Source: Moesziomyces globuligerus
Lineage: Eukaryota; Basidiomycota; Ustilaginomycetes; Ustilaginales; Ustilaginaceae
Direction of reading: 5' to 3'
Assembly (NCBI GenBank): GCA_030849465.1
Contig: JARVLF010000006.1
Coordinates: 1,426,001-1,490,000, forward strand
DNA: 64,000 nt
Below are positions 1 to 11,100 of this stretch, in pieces (positions within the stretch are counted from its first letter, which is position 1; every line of letters begins with the position of its first letter). The translations under genes and the position numbers were made by a program. The notes under the pieces were generated by a model. The model ran no database searches. It was given only the letters and a program-made list of their open reading frames with translations, and had not been told where the DNA came from.

Positions 1-42
1 CTCCTCCACCACCACAGCCCGCATCGCTTCTCTACGTCCGCC

Positions 43-1956
43 ATGTCGTCCGCCGATATCGCCCTCGTGCCCTCGCCCGCCTCCTTCAACGGCGCTCCCT
101 ACCTGGCTGAGCTCCCGCAGCTGCCCGACGTCCCCGGCGTCGACACGAAGCGTGCTCCCCTCGACAACTTCCGCCTCGCCATCGCCAAGCATGTCTCCGA
201 GTCGCTCGGCGTAGACGTAAACGCTGCCTTCGCCGCCGTCGGCACCGGCAAGATCGGTGATTACACCGTCGCCGTGCCCCGCTTCAAGCTCGGCGGCAAG
301 CCCGCCGACATCTGCGAGAAGGCCGCCGCCGCCTTCCAGCCCAACGAGTTCCTCTCCAAGGTCGAGGCAAAGGCGCCCTTCCTCCACTACTTTTTGAACG
401 ACAAGACGCTCATCAAGCTCACCCTCCAGACCGTCCACGTCATGACCCACGGCTACGGCGCTCCCCGCGACGAGAGCGGCAAGCCTCAGCCAAGCTACGG
501 CACCAACCGCGACGGCGAGGGCAAGAACATCATCGTCGAGTTCTCCTCGCCCAACATCGCAAAGCCCTTCCACGCCGGCCACCTCCGCTCCACCATCATC
601 GGCGCTTTCCTCTCCAACCTCTACAAGGCCAACGCCTGGAACGTCTCCAAGTACAACTACCTCGGCGACTGGGGCAAGCAGTTCGGCCTCCTCGCCGTCG
701 GCTGGAAGATGTTCGGCGACGAGAAGCGCCTGCAGGAGGACGCGGTCAACACGCTCTTCGACGTCTACGTCCGCATCAACCAGCTCGCCAGCGTCGAGGA
801 GGACGGCAGCGGTGAAAAGATCCACGACGAGGCCCGCCGCTACTTCAAGGGCATGGAGGACGGCGATCCCGAGTGCCTCGCCATCTGGCAGAAGTTCCGC
901 GACCTCTCCATCAAGAAGTACATCGACGTCTACGACCGTCTCAACATCCACTTTGACGTCTACTCGGGCGAGTCCCAGGTCAAGAAGGAGAACCTCCAAA
1001 AGTCGCTCGACCAGCTGCGCAAGGCCGACTTTGTCTCCAAGGAGGACAACGGCGCCACGCTCGCCGACCTCACCAAGTACAAGCTCGAAAAGTGCGTCAT
1101 CGAGCGCCGCGACGGCACGCCGCTCTACATCACGCGTGACATTGCCGAGGCGGCCCAGCGCTTCGACACGAGCTTCGGCGGCAACGGCTTTGACAAGATG
1201 ATCTACGTCGTCGCTTCGCAGCAGGACCTGCACCTCGCGCAGTTCTTCAAGGTGCTCGAGCTCATGGGCTACGAGTGGGCGCAGAAGGAGTCCTCGCGTC
1301 TGCTCCACATCAACTTTGGCATGATCCTCGGCATGTCGACGCGCAAGGGCACCGTCGTCTTCCTCGACAACATCCTCGACGAGACGCGCGACAAGATGCA
1401 CGAGGTCATGAAGGCCAACGAGGCCAAGTACGCGCAGGTCGAGGACCCCGAGCGCACCGCCGACATTGTGGGCATGACGGCGGTCAAGATCCAGGACATG
1501 AGCTCCAAGCGCATCAACAACTACAACTTCGACTGGTCGCGCATGCTCTCGTTCGAGGGCGACACCGGTCCGTACCTGCAGTACAACCACGTGCGTCTCT
1601 GCTCGGTCGAGCGCAAGGCCAAGGACTCGGATGGCCTCGAGCTGCCTGCCGAGGACCTCGACCTCAGCAGCATCAACCTCGACCTCATCGCCGAACCCAA
1701 GGCGCGCGATCTGATCATGCTCATCGCCCAGTGGCCCGACACGGTGCGTGCGGCGATGAAGGACCACCAGCCTTCGACCATCGTCACCTACGCCTTCCGC
1801 CTCACCCACCTCATCAGCTCCTGCTGGGAGTTCCTCCTCGTCAAGGGCCAGGAGCGCGACCTTGCCCTCGCCCGTCTCTTTGTCTTCCGTTGCTGCAAGG
1901 ATGTCCTCGGCTCCGCGCTTCGTCTCCTCACCATCACCCCGCTCGAGCGCATGTAA
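43..1956 (+). CDS. Cytoplasmic arginyl-tRNA synthetase
   Basis: A 637-residue class I aminoacyl-tRNA synthetase that charges tRNA-Arg with arginine in the cytosol. An N-terminal arginyl-specific additional domain spans roughly residues 1-150. The HIGH signature appears as HAGH in SSPNIAKPFHAGHLRS near residue 180, followed by YLGDWGKQFG. The KMSKS-equivalent loop is GMSTRKGTVV near residue 430. A DALR anticodon-binding domain closes the protein and ends in the typical TPLERM tail. The length matches fungal cytosolic ArgRS (about 600-640 residues). The start is the first ATG after a pyrimidine-rich leader, but only 42 bases precede it, so an upstream exon or a mitochondrial-leader form cannot be excluded. 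It is convergent with the Tti2-like gene, with a T-rich stretch just after the stop. Confidence 0.95.
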   Translation: MSSADIALVPSPASFNGAPYLAELPQLPDVPGVDTKRAPLDNFRLAIAKHVSESLGVDVNAAFAAVGTGKIGDYTVAVPRFKLGGKPADICEKAAAAFQPNEFLSKVEAKAPFLHYFLNDKTLIKLTLQTVHVMTHGYGAPRDESGKPQPSYGTNRDGEGKNIIVEFSSPNIAKPFHAGHLRSTIIGAFLSNLYKANAWNVSKYNYLGDWGKQFGLLAVGWKMFGDEKRLQEDAVNTLFDVYVRINQLASVEEDGSGEKIHDEARRYFKGMEDGDPECLAIWQKFRDLSIKKYIDVYDRLNIHFDVYSGESQVKKENLQKSLDQLRKADFVSKEDNGATLADLTKYKLEKCVIERRDGTPLYITRDIAEAAQRFDTSFGGNGFDKMIYVVASQQDLHLAQFFKVLELMGYEWAQKESSRLLHINFGMILGMSTRKGTVVFLDNILDETRDKMHEVMKANEAKYAQVEDPERTADIVGMTAVKIQDMSSKRINNYNFDWSRMLSFEGDTGPYLQYNHVRLCSVERKAKDSDGLELPAEDLDLSSINLDLIAEPKARDLIMLIAQWPDTVRAAMKDHQPSTIVTYAFRLTHLISSCWEFLLVKGQERDLALARLFVFRCCKDVLGSALRLLTITPLERM

Positions 1957-2110
1957 CGTTAGATTCATTTTTTTTTTCTCCGCAACTACTCTGCATCCGT
2001 TTTCCACGTCCCTCCTCTTGCGCGAGCGTGGTGGTCAGTGTGATTGATCTCAGAAATGACTCGGGCCATGCGAAGCAGATAGACGGCGTGTGTCGGATCA
2101 AAGCTGGGGC

Positions 2111-4204
2111 TTAGGCTGTTGGTTGGTCTGGGCTTCTGGACGAGTCGGGATTGAGCAGCACAGCGAGACGCTCGTCAAGCTCTACCAGTTTGCCCCAGCG
2201 CGGCTCGATCGTGGGGTCGACGAGCGTAAGGCGCTGCAGGAGATGGGCGAGGCATGCTTCGAGCTCGGTCCAAGCTGCTGCGGGCGATGCTGAACGTAAC
2301 GGCGAATCGCAGGCGTTGATCCAGCACTTTGCCACGGCCGACAGCATCAGCGTCGTCCGACGACCGACCATCACTCCGACCCCAACGCCATCCCCGATCC
2401 GGGTCGCTTGTTCGCGTGTACCGTGGTTGGTCTCGGATGGGAAGAGCATCCTGCCTGCAACGTGCACGGCTTGGAGCGTGATGGCGATCTGGTCTGCGGT
2501 CTCGAACGCGGTGGTGGAGAGCCAGGTGCGAAAGATCCAGTCGACGGTCACGTCGACAAACCTCGCCGCAGCCCCCAAACCACTTCCATCAGGAGGGGCA
2601 AGGTCGTCGATGAGCAAGAGGTAAGCGCTGCACGTCGCACGTACGAGCCTTCTCCCAAGAAGCGTGCTCGACGGTGGGAGTGGTAGGTACGACCAGGTCG
2701 ACAAGATGCCCTGCGAGACCAGTCGACAGAGCGCATCCATCCTGCGCTGGCCACAGTCGTCTTGACCCTCGCCGCCCGACGTGGCGGCAGTCGAGATTTC
2801 AGACCCCTCGGCGCTTCGCCAGACGATAGGATGCGTCGTCAGCAGGATGAGGCGTCGGAGCGAGCTGATCGAGCATCCGACCAGTCCCGGTGCGTAGGTG
2901 GCATCGTGCACGTAGGTCAGGTTCACCTGCAGCGCTCGCTCAAACAGGCTCCCGATCCCCGTGCGCATCAGAAGCCGGCCAAGCATCATCTCGCCTCGAT
3001 CTCCTTCGCCGCCTTTCTGGCCCAGACCTGGCCGAGACGTCGCTGAGGTCGGTGTGGGGTTGAGGAGGTTGTGGAGTAGCATGGCTCCGCGGAGTCGAAA
3101 TCGCGGCTGCGCATGCTCGAGCAGCGTCAGCAGCGGTGGAACCAGCAGCGGCCACACGTCGTCCCAGTCCGCTGAAGCCTCGAGCTGCAGATGCTCCAGA
3201 CACCATGCCAGCACATTGACACACCCAAGTGCCTCGTTTCTCTCCCCCACCGCCTCCTCCAGCTCATCTCGGTCCAACGAAACGGCGAATCGGAGCGGAG
3301 CGAGGTTGGAGGCGTCGTTGTCGTCCGCTGCGCTTGCGAAGCGATGCTGGCCGAGATTCTGATCGAGGTACGACACGAGCGAAGCGCCTGCTGCTGGCGG
3401 CTTCTTCCGTCCCGTGTTTGCGTCGACGGCGCTGATCGAGGCAGACGAAGACTTGGCGGTTTCCTGGACGATTGGCTTGAGGTAGTCCACCAGCAGAGAG
3501 CGCGCCACCTCCGAAGCCCTCAACGATGCCGCCGGCAAAATCTCCCTCTGGAGACGATCCATAATGCGCCCTGCATGAAGCCGGCTATTCTGGTCGCTCC
3601 AGCCCTCGTCGGTCTCCTGCACTTCATCCGCTTTCTGGCCATCTGCGTCCGGAAAGGGCTCGGCGTGTGTCAAGGGCAAGAAGCGCGCCAACGTGCACAC
3701 GACATGCCCGAGCACGAGGTCCAGATGCAAGTCCTGCGATCTCTCCGATGACGACGAGTCCGTACTAGCGAGGCGGTCGAGGCATTCGGAGACTTTGCCG
3801 AGCAGCGCAGGCACCTGCTGCGTCTTCCACCGCAGCAGGGCCGGGTAGTCCTGTTCGTCTAACGTCCATGCTTGGCCGTCGCCGCGTCCGAAGGCGGAAG
3901 GAATGCAGAGTCTCCGACTCAAAGAGAGTAGCTCTTCGACGATGAAGAGCTGTGCGTCGTCCTGAGATTCATGTCGCGGGAGGTTGATGAGGTTGAATTG
4001 GAAACAGCGGCGGTGGACTGGCGGAGCGGGCACGGTTTGGGAGGACGACGTTCCCGGAAAGGCTTCGAGTCTTGCTGCGACCGGAAGCACCGTCGGCCTC
4101 GGAAGATTCACCATCCGTACGGCTTGTTGTGAAGACCTTTGCGATGCCGACAGACGAGATGGCGTGGCTTTCCAGACCTGAAGTGTGTCAACGAGTGGAA
4201 GCAT
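2111..4204 (-). CDS. Tti2-like protein (TELO2-interacting, TTT complex)
   Basis: A 697-residue intronless helical-repeat protein. The region around residues 350-420 (WPLLVPPLLTLLEH, then FRLRGAMLLHNLL, then LMRTGIGSLFERAL) resembles the conserved core of the Tti2 family (former DUF2454): a PPLLTLL helix, a K/R-G-LL-LL helix and an RTGLG-FE segment. Tti2 works with Tel2 and Tti1 as an Hsp90 co-chaperone that stabilises PI3K-related kinases such as TOR, ATM and ATR. The assignment rests on pattern recognition of this core, because the family is poorly conserved in sequence. The start is the most upstream ATG in frame; the first 35 residues are basic and serine-rich and may be over-extended. It ends tail-to-tail with the arginyl-tRNA synthetase and starts about 195 bp from the mL53 start, so that gap is a divergent promoter. 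Confidence 0.65.
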   Translation of the reverse strand: MLPLVDTLQVWKATPSRLSASQRSSQQAVRMVNLPRPTVLPVAARLEAFPGTSSSQTVPAPPVHRRCFQFNLINLPRHESQDDAQLFIVEELLSLSRRLCIPSAFGRGDGQAWTLDEQDYPALLRWKTQQVPALLGKVSECLDRLASTDSSSSERSQDLHLDLVLGHVVCTLARFLPLTHAEPFPDADGQKADEVQETDEGWSDQNSRLHAGRIMDRLQREILPAASLRASEVARSLLVDYLKPIVQETAKSSSASISAVDANTGRKKPPAAGASLVSYLDQNLGQHRFASAADDNDASNLAPLRFAVSLDRDELEEAVGERNEALGCVNVLAWCLEHLQLEASADWDDVWPLLVPPLLTLLEHAQPRFRLRGAMLLHNLLNPTPTSATSRPGLGQKGGEGDRGEMMLGRLLMRTGIGSLFERALQVNLTYVHDATYAPGLVGCSISSLRRLILLTTHPIVWRSAEGSEISTAATSGGEGQDDCGQRRMDALCRLVSQGILSTWSYLPLPPSSTLLGRRLVRATCSAYLLLIDDLAPPDGSGLGAAARFVDVTVDWIFRTWLSTTAFETADQIAITLQAVHVAGRMLFPSETNHGTREQATRIGDGVGVGVMVGRRTTLMLSAVAKCWINACDSPLRSASPAAAWTELEACLAHLLQRLTLVDPTIEPRWGKLVELDERLAVLLNPDSSRSPDQPTA

Positions 4205-4398
4205 GGCAGCTGAGAGCTTCTTCTCAGCCGCGGTCCGAAACCCGAGTTCCGAAATTTACACTTCCTGCGTCAGCCGGCCTTTTTCTTCCTGCAACGTTCC
4301 GCTCTCCTTCCACCTCTTCCGCGTTCATTCCTCCCACCCATCCCCCGTCCACATCCTACATCGCACATCGGCGCACTCAGCTACTCGGAATCAACAAA

Positions 4399-4811
4399 AT
4401 GTCGATCGCAGCAGCGTCTCTGAAGCACATCACGGCCATGTCGTTCGAGTTCGCTCCGCTGAGCGCCTCGCAGGCGTCGCGCTCGATGCGTCTCCTCCTC
4501 GCTGGATTGCCCGCCAAGGCACCCCTGCCGGGAATGGACCTGCCGGACGTAAAGACCAAGACCGTACCCACAGACGCGCAGCAGAAGATCGAAATCACCT
4601 ACAAGAACAAGCAGAAGCTCGTGCTCGATCACCAGACCGCCGAAGCCCGCCTCTCGGACCTCGTCAAGATGGTACGTCCCCAATTCGCCTCGGCATCCCC
4701 CTCGCATACTTCGTCACGGAATCTGAACTCTCTGACATCTGTTTTTATCTTGCCTCGCTGTAGATCGAGGAGCCAGCACGCGCGCTGCGTTTGAAGGAGG
4801 AAGGTCTCTAG
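4399..4811 (+). CDS. Mitochondrial large-subunit ribosomal protein mL53
   Basis: Two exons, 4399-4671 and 4764-4811, give 106 residues. The 92-base intron begins GTACGT and ends CTGTAG, and splicing keeps the frame (phase 0) so that VKM joins IEEPARAL. The protein matches the small thioredoxin-fold mL53/Mrpl44 family: an N-terminal LKHITAMSFEFAPLS strand, a SASQASRSMRLLLAGLP segment and a C-terminal ITYKNKQKLVLDH strand. Yeast Mrpl44 is 98 residues, so the length fits. Without splicing the frame would run into unrelated sequence, which supports the intron. It is a structural part of the mitoribosome large subunit. It is convergent with the CPSF73 gene and divergent from the Tti2-like gene. 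Confidence 0.85.
4672..4763 (+). other. Spliceosomal intron in mL53 gene
   Basis: A 92-base intron with donor GTACGT and a pyrimidine-rich end before TAG. Removing it joins two coding segments in phase 0 and yields the expected short C-terminus. Confidence 0.85.
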
Positions 4812-4978
4812 TCCGTCTCCAAACTCGTTTCGTAGGCCGATACTTCTTCTATCACAACTGCGGAACCCCTTGTACTTGTATCCCTTCTGAATCCTCAACT
4901 GCATCACAAACCAGACGAACATCGACAATCCTTGCGACTGTGAGGGTGCTACAAATACAATACGCTGCTGGGACGGGA

Positions 4979-7609
4979 TCAGGAACGAAGCATCTTCTTG
5001 GGCCGTTCTTCGCCAAACTCGGGGATCTGGGCAAGCTGGCTGTGTTTGCCCTGGAAGAGCGAGGTGGCCATCTGCTGCGGGAGATGGAAGGCGTCCGAGA
5101 GGGAGGTGAAGGAGCGCAACGCGAGCGTACACAGGTGCTGAACGCGCGTGCGGAACGACTCGGACGAGGCGAGGATGACCAGGTTCTGCACATCCACCAC
5201 CGCCTCGGCATCGTCGAGGAACACGCGCAGCGCCGGGCGCGACTCGCCGTCGAACAACGAGGCAATCGACACAGGTGGAAGCTTGGACTTCACCGCCTCC
5301 GCCTCTGCTGAGCCTTCCGCACCTTCGTCCGCCGCATCAGCAAGCACTTCCGCATCGCCATCGGCTTCCTCCGTCTTGACGTTGGTCGCTTCGGTGTCCG
5401 GAATCGGCTTAACCTCGCTATCTACGTCTGCCGGCGCGCCCGCATCTTGATCGGCCGCACTGCTGCTAGGAGCTTCTGGGATGACGAGTTCTTCGACTTG
5501 GCCGAAATGCGCCTCGAGGAACGCCGCCATGTGCTCGATCTTGGCCAGCTGGTACGCGTCGTGGCGGACCGCCTCATCCGAGGCCGCCTTGCCTGCTCCA
5601 CTGCTTCCCGCCAGCAGCGCGACTTCGGAGAAGGGATGCGGCGGGACGACGTCAGCGCCCTCGGGAGGCGTCGGCGCCTCGTCCTCCTCGGCACCATCCA
5701 TATCGTGATCCGCCTTGGTGTCTGCGTCGTGGTGGTGGTGCGAGTGGTCGTGGCTGTGCATGGTCATCTTGACGCTCGAGGGAGCGCTGTCGATGCCGAG
5801 CAGAAGCGCGACGATACTGTCGGCGACCATGTCGTTGGCGATGCTGCTGCTCCACTCGACGAGCAACTCGTGGCGGGCGCTCTGGCGCACATCCACCACG
5901 CCCATGATGCGCAAGGTGCGCAGCCCCTCTTCGGCGTCGATGCCCTCCTGCAACCTGCCATACATGCCTTGCAGATGCCAGCGCACCATGTCCCAGCTGA
6001 CCGCAAGCGCCACGCGTTGACGCTGAACGATCGTGCTCGTCGAGAGACCGGTGAAGTCGGTGAGATCTTTTGGGTCGAGGATGGTATAGGCAAAGTCCTT
6101 GCTGATGAGCAAGCCGTCGACGGTGTCGCCCTGGGCTGGCAGCTTGGCGGCGATGGTGCCGATGGCTTTGGCGGTGCGTTGTGCGCGGAATTGGAGCACG
6201 AGCGGCTCGCAGTTGCGGGGTGTGTGGATCTTGACGTCGGAGCCGCGTGCGGTGAATCGCGCCTGGAGCGCCGCACGCAGCTTGGACATGTTGTTCTGCT
6301 CTCCGTGCACGAGTACGATGTGCTGCGCCTTGATCTCATCGATAAAGCGCGAGTTCTGGGCAAAGTCGACATGCGCCGAGAAGGAGATGTAGTCGACGGA
6401 CATGCGGCGCGGGATCTTCTGGCCGTTCATACCGATGATCTCGTCCGGCTCGTTGAGGATGTTGCGCGCCATGGTGCCCTCGACCGAGTAGCCGGAAACG
6501 ATGAGACCATTGCGCTTATCCGGAGCCCATCGCTCGAGAAGCTCGCGCGAGACGCCGGACTGCATGAAGCCGGGCGAGGCCATCATGACGCAGGGGCCGC
6601 GGTCCTCGAACTTTTCGAGCGAGCGGAGATTGGAGATGTGCTTGAAGACGAACGGATTGTCGCGACGGTTGAAGCGAGTGCGGATGTGGTCGTTCATGGT
6701 GTGGATGTAGGTCTGATAGACTGAGATGCACTTTTTGGCGAGCGCCGATGCGTAGTAGATGGGTACGCTGTGAAGTTCGGGATGTGCGGCCCAGTACTCG
6801 TCGAGAAGCAGCAGGAGCTCCTGGGCCCTGCCAAGCACGAAGACGGGCAGCAGAACGCGACCGCCGCGCTTGATGATGTGATGGATCTGGGAAGTGAATC
6901 GATGTTCCTTGTCGAGACGTGGCTCGTGAGTCTGTGTGCCGTAGGTGGACTCGCAGATGAGAACGTCGGGACGGACGGGAGGGATCTCTGCTTGGACGAG
7001 ATGTCGATCTTCCTCGCGACTGAAGTCGCCAGTATAGAGAATGCGAAGGCCAGCGATCTCTATGAGGAACATGCAGGCGCCGAGGACATGGCCGGCGTGG
7101 TATGCGGTGAAGCGAAGACCGCCTGCGATCGAGACATCCTGGTGAAAGTCGACGGCCTCGATCTGACGCCAGGAGGCAAGCATCTCGTTTTCGTCGAAGA
7201 GGTTGTCGTCATTGCCGGCGTTGCTGATACGGACGAAATCAGACATCAGGAAGCGGTAGACGGCTTTGGTAGGGTGGGTCATGTAGACCTTGCCGTGGCC
7301 GTCGCGAAAGTTGGTCTTTTCCATAATGTAGGTGAGGGCGGCGGCATGGTCGAGGTGGAAGTGGGTGATGAGGATGGCGTCGACGGTGGACCAGTCGAGC
7401 TCGTCGATGAAGGGGAGTGCAGCGATTCCGGTGAATGCAGGGTGGACGCCAGTATCGCAGACGAGCGTCTTGCCCTTATACTTGAGCACACAGCAGGAGC
7501 GGCCGACCTCCTGACCTGCACCGAGCATCTCGATGGTGAGCTGATCCTCGGCGGATGCCTGCAGGGCGGCACCGCCTGCCGACGACTGAGGAACGACGGA
7601 GGGCGCCAT
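4979..7609 (-). CDS. YSH1: CPSF73/Ysh1 pre-mRNA 3'-end endonuclease
   Basis: An 876-residue metallo-beta-lactamase/beta-CASP nuclease that cuts pre-mRNA at the poly(A) site within the cleavage and polyadenylation factor, in the nucleus. The zinc-binding HxHxDH motif is H83-F-H85-L-D87-H88. Further hallmarks are YTGDFSREEDRHL, CESTYGTQTHE, the beta-CASP PVFVLGRAQELLLLLDEYW segment, FSAHVDFAQN and VHGE. The C-terminal CPSF73-100 domain follows. It is longer than yeast Ysh1 (779), partly because of a low-complexity insert at about residues 612-650 that is rich in histidine and acidic residues (MHSHDHSHHHHD core), followed by another acidic/alanine-rich stretch near 760. Both lie in the C-terminal half, away from the active site. 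It shares a 571 bp divergent promoter with the TBC gene. Confidence 0.95.
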   Translation of the reverse strand: MAPSVVPQSSAGGAALQASAEDQLTIEMLGAGQEVGRSCCVLKYKGKTLVCDTGVHPAFTGIAALPFIDELDWSTVDAILITHFHLDHAAALTYIMEKTNFRDGHGKVYMTHPTKAVYRFLMSDFVRISNAGNDDNLFDENEMLASWRQIEAVDFHQDVSIAGGLRFTAYHAGHVLGACMFLIEIAGLRILYTGDFSREEDRHLVQAEIPPVRPDVLICESTYGTQTHEPRLDKEHRFTSQIHHIIKRGGRVLLPVFVLGRAQELLLLLDEYWAAHPELHSVPIYYASALAKKCISVYQTYIHTMNDHIRTRFNRRDNPFVFKHISNLRSLEKFEDRGPCVMMASPGFMQSGVSRELLERWAPDKRNGLIVSGYSVEGTMARNILNEPDEIIGMNGQKIPRRMSVDYISFSAHVDFAQNSRFIDEIKAQHIVLVHGEQNNMSKLRAALQARFTARGSDVKIHTPRNCEPLVLQFRAQRTAKAIGTIAAKLPAQGDTVDGLLISKDFAYTILDPKDLTDFTGLSTSTIVQRQRVALAVSWDMVRWHLQGMYGRLQEGIDAEEGLRTLRIMGVVDVRQSARHELLVEWSSSIANDMVADSIVALLLGIDSAPSSVKMTMHSHDHSHHHHDADTKADHDMDGAEEDEAPTPPEGADVVPPHPFSEVALLAGSSGAGKAASDEAVRHDAYQLAKIEHMAAFLEAHFGQVEELVIPEAPSSSAADQDAGAPADVDSEVKPIPDTEATNVKTEEADGDAEVLADAADEGAEGSAEAEAVKSKLPPVSIASLFDGESRPALRVFLDDAEAVVDVQNLVILASSESFRTRVQHLCTLALRSFTSLSDAFHLPQQMATSLFQGKHSQLAQIPEFGEERPKKMLRS

Positions 7610-7830
7610 GATGCAGATGACCGTCGTCTAGAGAGGGTTGGTCCAAGTGCCGGGGAGGAGGTGGAACCAAGTATAATAAGCCAAGATGAGACTGAGCCAT
7701 GCGCCAGAAGAACTCGAGGGTGCAGGAATCGGGAGGTGCCGCCCGATAGAGGACGTTCTCCACTTTCTTTTTTGGCCAAAACGCGCTCGGCGTGCCTTGG
7801 CCATCCGATTCAAGAAACACACCCGCTGTG

Positions 7831-7873
<43 letters not shown>

Positions 7874-8180
7874 CACGAGACCAACACCGAGCTGCCTCGG
7901 AGACGGAGAGGCCGATGTGCTGACTATCGTCTCGGCTCATCCGGAACCACTTCCGTTCCTCCATCGATCTGATCACAATCACTTCTGCATTCCAAAACCT
8001 CATCGCTCTTGCATCGTCACGCTGCGGAATCAAGCCGACACGACACGGGCGATCCTCGACGCACTCGCGTGACCTCGTAACCCCCCTGGTTGCAAGCCAT
8101 CGGATGTGCACGCCAAACATGCCAACACCCTGATCCGATCACCCTGATCATATCCAATCACATCGAGGCATCTGCTCATC
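7610..8180. promoter_or_regulatory. Divergent promoter between YSH1 and the TBC gene
   Basis: A 571-base non-coding interval between two outward-reading starts. It holds a trinucleotide tract (listed separately) and no convincing open frame or RNA gene. No TATA box was identified. Confidence 0.6.
7832..7869 (+). repeat. CAG trinucleotide microsatellite
   Basis: About twelve uninterrupted CAG units followed by CAA and CAG. It lies inside the divergent promoter and is not in the frame of either flanking protein. Confidence 0.95.
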
Positions 8181-11100
8181 ATGGCGTCGCCCGTCCGCAC
8201 ACCTGACTTGGCGCGTGCACATCCCCTGTTCGCAGGCGAATCGCCCACCAAGTCTCCGGGCCCTTCATCGCTCGTCAACCGTCCCATCTGGGGACAGCGC
8301 AAAGCCGCCCAGGCCGACGCCAGTCTCGATCCACCGTCCGTGTTCCAGCGTCGTTCCGTCAGTCGCAATCCGCCGTTTCATGACAGCGGCAACCTGCGGC
8401 CGTTGCAGGTCGATGGCGACGTCTTCTCCTCACGCAGCTCGCTCTCGTCCGTATCACCCATCCCCGCCGACCCGGACAGCTCTCATACGGCATCCTATAT
8501 CCCACGCACAAGCCGCGTCAGCAGCTACGATCTCCAGTTCGATGACGCAGACGAGCCTGACCTCCCCGACGATTCCCTCTTTGGCGGTCCAGAGCCCTCC
8601 TCTTCGCCCCGCCTCTTTGACCGCGAGCTTCGAGCGCCTAGAGCGACCCGACCCGCCACCGTCTACCATGCGATACCTCGACCTGCATCGCCAGATCAGA
8701 CACCCATGCCGAAACACCACCTCCATCGTCCTAGCTCCCGCTCGGGCCGCTCCGACAGGGCTCTTTCACCTTCCAACGGCCGCAACAAGCGCAGTCCGGC
8801 CCCGAGCGCTTCTCGCTCGGGCCTATCTCCTGCCAACGCCGATACCCGAGTCCACGATCTCGCCCGCGAGTTTGAATTCCCCATCGACTGGCTCCAACAG
8901 CTCCATCGCCTCTCCGAAGCCGACCTCGAGTCGACGCTTGCAGGTCCCCTCGCGCACCGCCCGCGCTCCGTCCAGGAGCCTCGCGAGTCCACGCCCGTAA
9001 AGTCGTCTGCATCGGCCGGGCATCGCGATGCCAAATCGCTTCCGTATCATCTTCAGCTGACCAAGGCGCTATCACGCGCCCTTGCTCAAGCTCACGCCGA
9101 GCTTGACCAGCTTCGGAGCAGCGCAGCTCAAGAGCAAGATCAGCACGCCCAGACGCTCGAAAACATGCAGCAGCGCACCGAATCGCGCGAAGCCGCCTTC
9201 ACAGCCCTCTGCCTCGAGCATGGTATCAAGCAAGGCGAGATCGATCGCAGCCTCCTTCGTGCACCCGTCCTCGATGCACAAGTGCTCAAAAGCAAGCGTC
9301 TTGCCGAGCAGCAACGCACCCTCGCCGCTCAAGACACCGCCTCTGCCCAGGCTCCACCCGAGCGCACAGACCTTGCCCTCCCAGAGTCCCTACAGGAGGC
9401 TATGCTCGAGGACCTTGAGGGTGTGGCCAACACGTCTCTTCGCCCTCGTTCCCCTTCGCTCAAGCCCTCCAGCATCCACAGCACCAACGACGCCTCGCCT
9501 TCAAGTCACCGAAGCCCGTCGCTGCGCTCTCACGTCTCCACGACATCCGCCGAGGCCCCTCCTTCCCACCGTCATCGCGGCAAGTCGCTGTCCCTCTCAC
9601 TCGCATCGACGCGCGACAAAGATGCGGACCAGCTCAGCATCAAATCCTCAGCCGCCCTGACTGCAGACAGTCTCAGCACCAGTCCTGTCCTTCGCCAACT
9701 GCCTAGCGCGCCCAAGGGCTCGCCCCAGCGCTCTGCATCTCCGCAGTCGCTTCACAAGCCCAAATCACCCCACGTCGCTTCGCCTCGTGCGCGATCCACG
9801 TCATCGAGCACATCTGTGGGCGGCGGCCTTGGCGACTGGGCTAGCGGCCTTCTGCCTTGGTCTGGCGGCGGCGCCTCGCGAAAAGCGGCACCGAGTACTG
9901 CGCAGAGCATGGTCAAGGCCACCAGCCCGGGCCGACGCGAGATTGCACAATCCGCAGCAGCCAGTGCAGCGGACAACAAGCGCTCCGTCAGTGCCTCCAA
10001 GACATCCAAGGCTGCCTCCGCCTCGACGTTTGCCCGAGCATTTGGACGGTACACGCGCTCCTCGCCTGCACCAGAAACGCCACCGCCGGCACCTCAGCCC
10101 AACGTCACCCGGCTGCCGGACACATACCAGTTCGACCGCCGCGTTGGCGAGACCACCGACCTTCTCGCAGCGGAGGGCAGTGGCGCCTTGCTGGGCGCAC
10201 CTTCGCCGCGCCCGCCCAGCGCCGCGGTGGAGCTCGAGCCGATCCTGCCTAACGATGCGGCACCTCCTACATTGATTCGTCGCAGGAAAAAGGGCCGCAA
10301 GAGTGCATCGAATGTAGCTGGCCTTGGCATCAGTGCCAGCACAAGCGCCGGCGAACTGTCGGACAAGCCGAACGGCAAAGAGTCCTCTGCGCTTGGCAAA
10401 TACGTTGCAAGAACAGCCCAGACTTCGACCGATGCAGTCCCGAGCCCAGCTAGGCGAGATCGGGCGGCGCGCTTGAGCACGCTCAACGAGGAAGAAAGCT
10501 CAGGCGACGAATTCGAGGTGTATGGCGGCAAGGCGCCTGTACCTGGGTTCACCAAGACGTACGAGCCAGCGTCGACTGCCAAGGCGGCGGACGAAGACAC
10601 GTCTGTCATCATCCGGCCGGTGGGCGCCGACGAGTCGGATGCGGACAGCGAGATGGAGGAGGAGTTCGAGCTGCTTACCGATAGGTACGGCTTTATCTAC
10701 AATCCCACCGATGCGGATATTCGGCTCTTGCGCCAGGCACGCAAGGCGTCTGCGCCGGCGCCGGCTACCCTCACGGGGATCAAGGTCGGGATCCGTGCCC
10801 GTGGCGGTACTGATAGTCAGAGCGAAGATGATAAGAACGACCCCGACCTCGATACGGCCGATTCGGAGGATGAAGACGATGGGCTGACCAAGGGCGATGC
10901 TGCGACTGACCTGGAAGATGCGCAAGTCAAGAAAGGGGTTGATCAGCACGTCGCAGAGTCAGCTCCTGCGATCGACACAGGCTCGGGCACCGAGGGGACC
11001 ACTTCTGACGGGAAGGGACCTTCGGGCGGTAGCAGCGCGAAAAGCGAAAAACGCCGCAGCCAGCTGCTCAGCGTGTCGGACAGCAAACCTGTGCGTGCCG

